NCBI GenBank assembly: GCA_029783825.1
Contig: JAREIK010000801.1
Coordinates: 3,983,890 to 4,047,889 of the forward strand
Direction of reading: 5' to 3'
Length of the DNA stretch: 64,000 bases
Origin: Sapria himalayana
Taxonomy: Eukaryota > Streptophyta > Magnoliopsida > Malpighiales > Rafflesiaceae
Under the pieces are notes generated by a model that worked only from the letters and a program-made list of their open reading frames with translations, did not search any database and was not told the origin of the DNA. Position numbers and translations under genes: made by a program. The first letter of the stretch is position 1; every line of letters begins with the position of its first letter. Below, one piece after another: positions 58,440 to 64,000 of this stretch.

Positions 58440-59277
58440 TTTCAGAATTTTTCAGTATGATTATTGATATATTAGTTGATGATTCTCCAACTTTGATGAT
58501 ATCCTCTGTTGCTTTATTCCAATCTCATTCATTTGCTTCATGAACTCGTACATCATGGCTTACTAGAATCTTCTTGCTTATCGGATCGAATAGCTTGTAT
58601 CCTTTTGTTTTTTCATCATGCCCAATAAAAATATATCTTTTGTTTTTGTCTTCGAACTTTATTCTTCACTGATCTGGCATGTGTGCATAGGCCAAACTAT
58701 CGAATACTTTGAGATAAGAGACTGTCAGTTTTTGTCCGCTCCATGTCTCTTGTGGTGTTTGATCATACAGCTACACATGTGGACATTGATTTTGAACATA
58801 GACGATGCATTGCACGGTTTCCGCCCAAAATTCATTCGGTATTTTCTTGCTTTTGAGCATTGACCGAACCATGTCGAGAATGGTCCATTTCTTCCTATCA
58901 GCCACACCATTTTGCGGTGGATAGTACGGTGTAGTTATAAATCACCTTATGTCTTGCTCCTCACAATACTCCATAAAAACCATTGAAGTGTATTCACCAC
59001 CTCTATTGGATCATACAGATTTGATGTGTCTATTGGTTACCTTTTCTACCAGCACTTTGAATATTTTGAATGCCTAAAATGCCTCAAATTTTTCTTTTAG
59101 AAAGTAAACACAAGTTTTTCGTGAGAAATCATCAATAAATGAAATATAATACCTATTGATGCTAAAAGATTCAGGGGTGATTGGTCCACATATGTCGGAA
59201 TGAATCAACTCGAGGGGTTGTTTTACCCGATATTCTGCTTTGTTTTGAAATGACATTCTTGCATGCTTTTCGAGTAC
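58440..59277 (-). pseudogene. copia integrase core, broken
   Basis: Reading from 59,256 downward gives PLELIHSDICGPITPESFSI then NRYYISFIDDFSRKTCVYFL, so the first catalytic Asp region is present. The second, usually SDRGGEYTS, reads SNRGGEYTS. The third, usually NGVAERKNRT, reads NGVADRKKWT. Two of the three D,D,E residues are therefore changed. The segment continues through AYAHMPDQ and FIGHDEKTKGYKLFDP to the integrase-RT spacer. Confidence 0.88.
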
Positions 59278-59753
59278 TAGATGTGTAAAACGGAACGTGC
59301 CGGGCCAGCCCGACCCATTTTTTTCAGGCCCGACACAATTTTGTTGGGGTTCAGGCTGGCACAGGCCCGCGGCACGATCCGCCGGGTTCGGCCCGGTCAG
59401 GCAGAACCCTAAATTAAAAAAAAAATTAGGGTTTCGGCATGCTCAAAACCCTAATTAAAAAAAATTAGGATTTTGGCGCACCTGAAACCCTAATTTTAAA
59501 AAAAATTAGGGTTTCGCACCCATTAACCCTAATTTAAAAAAAATTGATTTCGGCACGGTAACGTGCCTGGCCAGGCATGGCACGAGGCCCGGTTAGCCTC
59601 GGCACGGCACGACACTATTTTGCCATGGTCGGGCACGACACGAGCCCGGGCACAGAAAATTTCAATGTCGGGTCGGCCCAGGCACGACCGAATCATGCCG
59701 TGCCTCAGGCCGGGCCGGGCCAGGCCGACCTGTTTGACACCTCTACCTAGCAC
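59270..59753. mobile_element. GC-rich hAT-type element inside copia integrase
   Basis: The element is 59,278-59,745 (468 bp), with ends TAGATGTGTAAAACGG and CCTGTTTGACACCTCTA. Flanking octamers TCGAGTAC and CCTAGCAC match at five of eight positions, a decayed duplication. It interrupts the integrase just after the zinc-finger Cys pair (CEECVLG), and the remaining domain resumes on the other side, which fixes both boundaries. CpG-rich GGCACG/CGGGCC words are retained, and TTAGGGTTT-type stretches alternate with A-runs in the middle (59,407-59,540). It is younger than the copia element. Confidence 0.88.
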
Positions 59754-59960
59754 ACATTCTTCACAAAATTTTCCCTCATATTCCATGTACGGTAGTCCGT
59801 GCATCATGTTCTTCTTTGCCAACTTGTTTAGGCATTCATGATGTAGGTAACCAAAACGGAGAAGCCACAGTGACGCCTTGTCTTCTACATTGACTTGCAA
59901 ATATTTTTCTCGTACACTTCTCAAATTTAGTTTGTACATCCGATTTCTTCCCATTTCAAC
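59754..59960 (-). pseudogene. copia GAG-pre-integrase zinc-binding segment
   Basis: The reading MGRNRMYKLNLRSV-, then SLWLLRFGYLHHECLNKLAK and KNMMHGLPYM-GKFCEECVLG, is the HHCC region. The two His usually seen in LWHxRxGHL have become Leu and Tyr, while the Cys pair remains. The frame runs straight into the hAT insertion, producing a chimeric open frame of 141 residues. Confidence 0.88.
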
Positions 59961-60049
59961 TTGTGCGACTGAACGTCATTGTTTGTCTTACAATAGTAAT
60001 ATCCGGTCTTTCATAAAAACAGAAAAACCTTTCTCAATGAGTTACCTCA

Positions 60050-60370
60050 TACTTAAAATATTGCTCTTGAGGTCTGGTACGTAATACACATCTTGGATTG
60101 ACATAATGAAACCATTCTTTTGTACCTAAAAATTATACCTTGGCCTTTAACCTCAACCTTTGAGCCATCTCCAAACAATACATATACAACTTCAACCTTT
60201 CGCTTCTCTTTAAAACAATGCTCATGCCGGCACATATGATTGCTTGTCACCGTGTCGAGGTACCACACTATGTTGTTGTCGGTGTTGACTTTGTTATATG
60301 CCATTAAGAGAAAGTCTTCTTGCACCTCATCTTCCATGAGTAGGTTGGTTGTCTTTTCCATCATTTTCTC
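60050..60370 (-). pseudogene. copia protease, broken
   Basis: The reading NIVWYLDTVTSNHMCRHEHC corresponds to the copia protease active site, usually WYLDTGASNHMC. The catalytic DTG triplet reads DTV. Downstream VYVLFGDGSKVEVKGQGII fits the family's VxxGDGSxxxVxGxGxI strand. Confidence 0.88.
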
Positions 60371-60374
60371 GACT

Positions 60375-61330
60375 CAACATTCTTTTGCAAAATGTCATAC
60401 CTTTCCACAATTGTAACATTTATCAGAATTACAATCCTTCGCATAGTGATCATATTTGCCATACTTGTAACACTCGATATTGGAATAATCTGACCGACCG
60501 CCTCTTTCACGACCGCGTCCTCTTCCACGCCAATTTTGTTGGTTTGATTGTCCATTATCTTCATGATATCCTTCTTGACTGCGGCTTTTCCCACCGTGAC
60601 TATTTCCTGGATCACAACGGCCACACCATTTACCTCGAAAGTTTTGAGAATAGAATATCTTTTCGTTATTGAACGATGCTTTGGTTTGAAGTTCATACTC
60701 AAGTGTCTTATCCTTCTTCTTCTTACGATATTCATGTGTCATTAGGGAACTGGAAAGCTTGTTGACCGTAAACGTTGCTAGATCCTTTAACTCATCTATG
60801 ACACATACCACATTCTCGAAACTATCTGTTAATGATCTCGAAATCTTCTCCACGACCTGCACATCAGATAACTTTTCTCCATCTTGACTGAGTTGATTCA
60901 CCACGGTTTGAACACACGTAATGTAATCGAATATACCTTCTGACTCCTTCATCTTCATGCCTTACAACTCATTGCAAAGAGTTTAAAGGCGAACTTGTTT
61001 AACTCGGTCGGCTCCTTTGTATGCACTCTCCATGATGTCTCATGCTTCTTTTGAAGTTTTTGTACTCGTAATCTTTTCAAAGCACGACTCATCAACAGCT
61101 CGGAATAGCATGTACAATGCCGTCTTATCTTTTGATCGTGTTTCTTTCAATGCCTTACTTTGAGCTGCCGTATATCTTTCGATAGATTCTGGTTTTTCGA
61201 AACCTTCTTGAATCACCTCCCAATAATCCACAGAAACGAAAAGAGCTTTCTTTTGAATACTACTAGTTTACTTTCATTAATCGGGATAGCATAACATTCT
61301 TGATTATACTCCCCATCCCTCCGATAACAA
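60375..61330 (-). pseudogene. copia gag with CCHC knuckles, broken
   Basis: From about 61,260 downward the reading gives ALFVSVDYWEVIQEGFEKPE, later YMLFRAVDESCFEKI and TSKEA. After a stop come MKMKESEGIFDYITCVQTVV, then NQLSQDGEKLSDVQVVEKIS and a Gly/Arg-rich tail. This is the UBN2-type gag of plant copia elements. Two zinc knuckles follow. The first (CYKYGKYDHYAKDC) has lost its second Cys to Tyr, and the second (CYNCGKV) runs into a stop. No start codon is secure. Confidence 0.88.
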
Positions 61331-61345
61331 TTTGCAAAAAACTAT

Positions 61346-61563
61346 TATTGACTGTAAATTATAATTGAGGAGAGTTATCTTCTGAAGAGAAATTTTTTAT
61401 TTTATTTTATGTTATTATAATTAATATAATGATTTATTTATAGACTATAATTTATCATTTTAAAACTGAAAATAAAAAATCATTATCACCTGTAAATGCA
61501 ACTACCGACTCTTACATTTCATCTTCCGCAATAAAAAAAAGGATAGTTAATGTTTATTCAACA
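61346..61563 (-). repeat. 5' LTR of the minus-strand copia element
   Basis: In minus-strand reading it begins TGTTGAATAAACATTAACTA. Its terminal CA is degraded (AGTCAATA where the other LTR has AGCCAACA). About 15 bases further into the element, TTGTTATCGGAGGGAT is a weak match to the usual copia primer-binding sequence TGGTATCAGAGC. The primer site is therefore uncertain. Confidence 0.9.
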
Positions 61564-61695
61564 TAGACATGTGTTCAGACTCAAAAAATATATACGAGAA
61601 TGGAGCATGAGACTTTTTTATAACAACGTCCAATAAGCCAGAGAGCATGCAAACCAAAACCATAAACTCCACTTCATCAAGGATCGTTCTGTCGG

Positions 61696-62121
61696 TCATA
61701 GAGGCTTTATGATGATGGGAAGGCCATATTGCGGCTGTACAGTGAGATGGTTCATTGGCGTGTGTTTGTAATCTGGGGAGAGCGAGAATGAAAATCTTTG
61801 GAGCATCAAAGCGAGCACCATTTTTACCTCAAACATAGCAAAATTCTGGCCGACGCAAGCTCGTGGTCCAAGACCAAAGGGAAGTAACACATTGGGTTGT
61901 TTTGCCGCCTTGGACACTCCGTTGATGAACCTCGTTGGATTGAATTCATCTGCATCTTCTCCCCAGTACGCTTTACTCCTATGTATGAAATACATGAGAA
62001 TCACCACCTGTGTGTCTTTTGGAATCATCAAGCCCCCCAATTTCACATCTTCTGTTGCCTTCCTGAATAACTCCGTTGCCAGGGGATACAACCTTAAAAC
62101 CTCGAGCACAACCATATTCAT
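61696..62121 (-). CDS. last exon of a CYP72-clan cytochrome P450 (CYP709-like)
   Basis: This intact 141-residue exon encodes the C-terminal third of a plant P450, a heme monooxygenase normally anchored in the endoplasmic reticulum membrane. It starts at MNMVVLEVLRLYP right after a TTTACTTTTGCAG acceptor; the open frame upstream of that point is intron. Visible motifs are the K-helix ExxR (EVLR), a PERF-like FNPTRF, and the heme loop FGLGPRACVG with its Cys ligand. The end QPQYGLPIIIKPL fits CYP709/CYP72 relatives. The IHRSKAYWGEDADEFNP stretch is also typical of CYP709. Substrate cannot be read from this part. Earlier exons are not visible up to 64,000, where copia relics lie instead. The gene may continue beyond the window across a long intron, or be a 5'-truncated fragment. 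Confidence 0.85.
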   Translation of the reverse strand: MNMVVLEVLRLYPLATELFRKATEDVKLGGLMIPKDTQVVILMYFIHRSKAYWGEDADEFNPTRFINGVSKAAKQPNVLLPFGLGPRACVGQNFAMFEVKMVLALMLQRFSFSLSPDYKHTPMNHLTVQPQYGLPIIIKPL

Positions 62122-62460
62122 CTGCAAAAGTAAAAGACACATTAATTTCCAGTTAACCTTATCACACGACATTAACTGCGTATATAATACACAATTTTTT
62201 TGTAAACATAAACTATTAATTCATTTTATTAAATTTTTATCTGTTATACTTATATCTTCCTCTCGCAACCTAACCATATTCATCTGCATCTTCTTATTGC
62301 TTAATTCATTTTATTAATATATGCTTGTATGTGTATCATAATCATTGTGTATTCATTTTATAATACCAAATAATCTAATATCTAATATCTAAGGCTGGAT
62401 ATGATCATCAAGTTCAGAGATCTCCAAATATCATCTCCTCAAACTTTGGCGTTACACATA
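62122..62460. other. intron or flank of the P450 exon
   Basis: AT-rich sequence follows the acceptor, with no coding remnant. An AACCATATTCATCTGCA string at about 62,271-62,287 repeats the exon start/acceptor junction (62,111-62,125). This small duplication includes the splice site. Confidence 0.45.
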
Positions 62461-62463
62461 TAT

Positions 62464-63060
62464 TCATGTTTGAAGGTGAAAACTATGATTATTGAAATAT
62501 TAACATAAATTTTTTTTGGTCACAAGACATTTGGGATTTAAGAATTCTCAGAACCTAAAGATATATCGTCGACTAAAGAAAAAAAAAACTAAAAGTAAGC
62601 GAATTAAAAAATTAGATGTCAAAAAATTATTATTCATCTAATATATTGAGATATCTTTGGGATTTACATTTACTTGAAGAGCAATAGTAAATCATTTTTC
62701 CTAAAATATTGAGATCAAACAAGGCTAAATATATTTGGGATTTGCTTCAAGATAAATTCCGAGGGGAGAAAAACTCAAAAATTAAATTTCAATCCTTGAG
62801 AAGTGATTTTGAAATTCTAAAAATAAGAGAAGCAGATTTTCTTAATGCATACTTTGTCTTGTTCATTGATGTATTAAACCAATTGAAAATACATGATGAA
62901 AATAATAATGAAACTAAGTTATTTGAAAAATACTTATAAACTTGTTTGATAAATTTGATCTCATAGTTATAGTTATTGAAGAAACTAAGAACCTCTCTGA
63001 GCGTAACCAACATGTACTTCGTCCATTAAATTCTTATGAACAAGACTATTCAAAATAATA
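62464..63060 (+). pseudogene. Ty1/copia gag fragment, plus strand
   Basis: The reading MFEGENYDY* is followed after a frameshift by FFWSQDIWDL. Then 62,709-62,939 gives KAKYIWDLLQDKFRGEKNSK, IKFQSLRSDFEILKIREADF and LNAYFVLFIDVLNQLKIHDE. This is UBN2-type copia gag (AKEAWDxLxxxYxG, then LKMKExESxxDYFxRxxxxVNQ). It is on the strand opposite to the P450 and the complete copia element. It ends near 63,060 without zinc knuckles. Confidence 0.82.
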
Positions 63061-63740
63061 AAAATATGTACAAAAGCAACTTTTCAAATCAAATATATGT
63101 TATTAGTGTCAAAACAAAACATATATGTCACTCTCCATGGAAACTAAAAATGAGAAGAACATAAATAAAACACAACACAATACACAAAGTATAACCTGAT
63201 ATGTGAATCAAAACAAAACATAAGACAAGAAGATAAACTAAACCTCTACAATAAAACTCAATGCCTCTTAAATAAGGTCTTTCTCCTACACATACATGTG
63301 TGTATAAAGAATAACCATAAAGAAATGAATTATTAGAACAAGTCTAAGAACCAGTATATAAACTATAAAATGTTTGGATGCGCTTCTAAAGACTACAAAC
63401 AAAAACATACACAACAAACTAATTGTACTAAGAAAAAATCCTCAAAAAAACACATATTCTATATGTCAAAAACATACACAACACACTCGTTGTGCCGAGA
63501 AATGATAACCTTATAAAATAAAAGGAAAAGACTAACAATATGTTATTAGTTCTTGAGTTAGACCAAAATCTCCTGAGTATAGGATAACTCGTGCACAATG
63601 AGCATACAATAATATTTGAAGAAAATAAATGTACTATATATGATAAAGAGTTAAAAGGGACTCACTTATTAAAAAGATGTCTAAATGCAAGAGCTTCTCC
63701 TTAACTTGATCATAATATAGGCAATGTATTAAATATACAT
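63061..63740. other. decayed interior of the plus-strand copia, no domain
   Basis: By position this lies between gag and the pre-integrase segment. I could not read protease. Repeated words (ACATACACAACA-AC near 63,408 and 63,470; AAAACATATGTCA-type) suggest small duplications. Confidence 0.35.
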
Positions 63741-63744
63741 ATCA

Positions 63745-64000
63745 TTCAAGTGATTAATCTGTGGCATAGAAAGATCAGATACTTAAACTATAGAAGCTTA
63801 AAGCTTCTTAACAAAAAGAAATTGATAAGTAACCTTTCCCTTTAGCCTCAATATGCTCACTTCTACCTGTGAAAAGTGTGCAATATGCAAATAATCCAAA
63901 CAATTCTTAGTATAAGAAATTACCTAGATATCATCCACCCCACTTGAATTTATCCACTATGACATTTATGGACCATAGCTATCCAATCCATAACAAATAA
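63745..64000 (+). pseudogene. copia GAG-pre-integrase / integrase fragment, runs off window
   Basis: The plus strand reads VINLWHRKIRYLNYRSLKLL then NKKKLISNLSL. In the next frame come STCEKCAICK and TPLEFIHYDIYGP. This matches the copia LWHxRxGHxxxxxL, CExCxxGK and PLExIHxDICGP blocks. With the gag piece at 62.5-63.06 kb it is probably one plus-strand element continuing past 64,000. Confidence 0.8.

Larger units (their letters stand above)
56569..61563 (-). mobile_element. complete but inactive Ty1/copia retrotransposon
   Basis: Two LTRs of 217 and 218 bp bound an internal region holding, in order on the minus strand, gag, CCHC knuckles, protease, integrase, RT and RNase H. That is the Ty1/copia order. 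Total length is 4,995 bp, or about 4.5 kb without the 468-bp hAT-type insertion. The LTRs agree at roughly 85% by eye, so the insertion is old. Flanking 5-mers AAGAT and TAGAC agree at only three positions. The element lies 132 bp downstream of the P450 stop codon, on the same strand. Confidence 0.9.

Noticed and set aside
59400..59540. TTAGGGTTT/AACCCTAA stretches inside the GC-rich insert as telomeric DNA
   Set aside because: The units are spaced by A-runs and GGCAC words at about 50 bp. They look like internal repeats of the hAT-type element.
59563..59841. 92-residue plus-strand frame opposite the copia integrase
   Set aside because: It lies over the GC-rich hAT insert and on the strand opposite to the copia reading. 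It is a shadow frame.

Overview
This window looks like AT-rich, gene-poor nuclear DNA of a flowering plant. The evidence is decayed plant transposable elements of several classes (Ty1/copia, Ty3/gypsy, CACTA/En-Spm, hAT-type non-autonomous elements, tRNA-derived SINE-like units), GT-AG introns inside the relics, many dinucleotide microsatellites, and one plant cytochrome P450 exon. The sequence does not let me name the species. No rRNA, intact tRNA, CRISPR array or prokaryotic operon was seen. The only host gene segment I can support firmly is the last exon of a CYP72-clan (probably CYP709-like) P450 on the minus strand at 61,696-62,121.

Layout. 1-2,200: a solo copia-type LTR (273-1,328) with a perfect 5-bp target duplication and three internal ~179-bp repeats. 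2,200-8,000: CACTA debris, namely a broken five-exon Transposase_24 gene (3,077-4,702), a dense TAGCTACTA subterminal array ending in a CACTA-type terminus (5,556), a second CACTA-like end (6,951), and a near-perfect 60-bp palindrome (7,446-7,505). 8,000-14,000: very AT-rich DNA with little recognisable content, including a 120-bp tandem duplication. 14,118-18,600: a second CACTA element with a broken TNP2 transposase and a broken companion gene. 18,600-26,500: gypsy fragments (integrase, gag, protease) and CpG-rich or CpG-decayed hAT-type elements. 26,500-52,620: a nested pile of one old Ty3/gypsy-like family whose ~2.3-kb LTR-like units lie in both orientations, so that long inverted repeats flank gag/protease or RT cores; a copia RT piece and two hAT elements are nested in it. 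49,500-55,800: microsatellites, SINE-like units and short tandem repeats. 55,790-61,563: the end of a plus-strand copia element, then a complete but dead minus-strand copia element with both LTRs (56,569-61,563), itself split by a hAT-type insertion (59,278-59,745). 61,696-62,121: P450 exon. 62,460-64,000: a plus-strand copia relic running off the window.

No element is intact. The DDE, DTG or RT catalytic residues that can be read in the complete copia are mutated, and the transposase genes carry stops. The most informative signals are structural: a family of GC-rich hAT-type elements with 8-bp target duplications and a gradient of CpG loss, paired inverted gypsy LTRs, an exactly repeated 103-bp block flanking a gypsy core, and the 60-bp palindrome. 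I found no convincing new multi-gene system.
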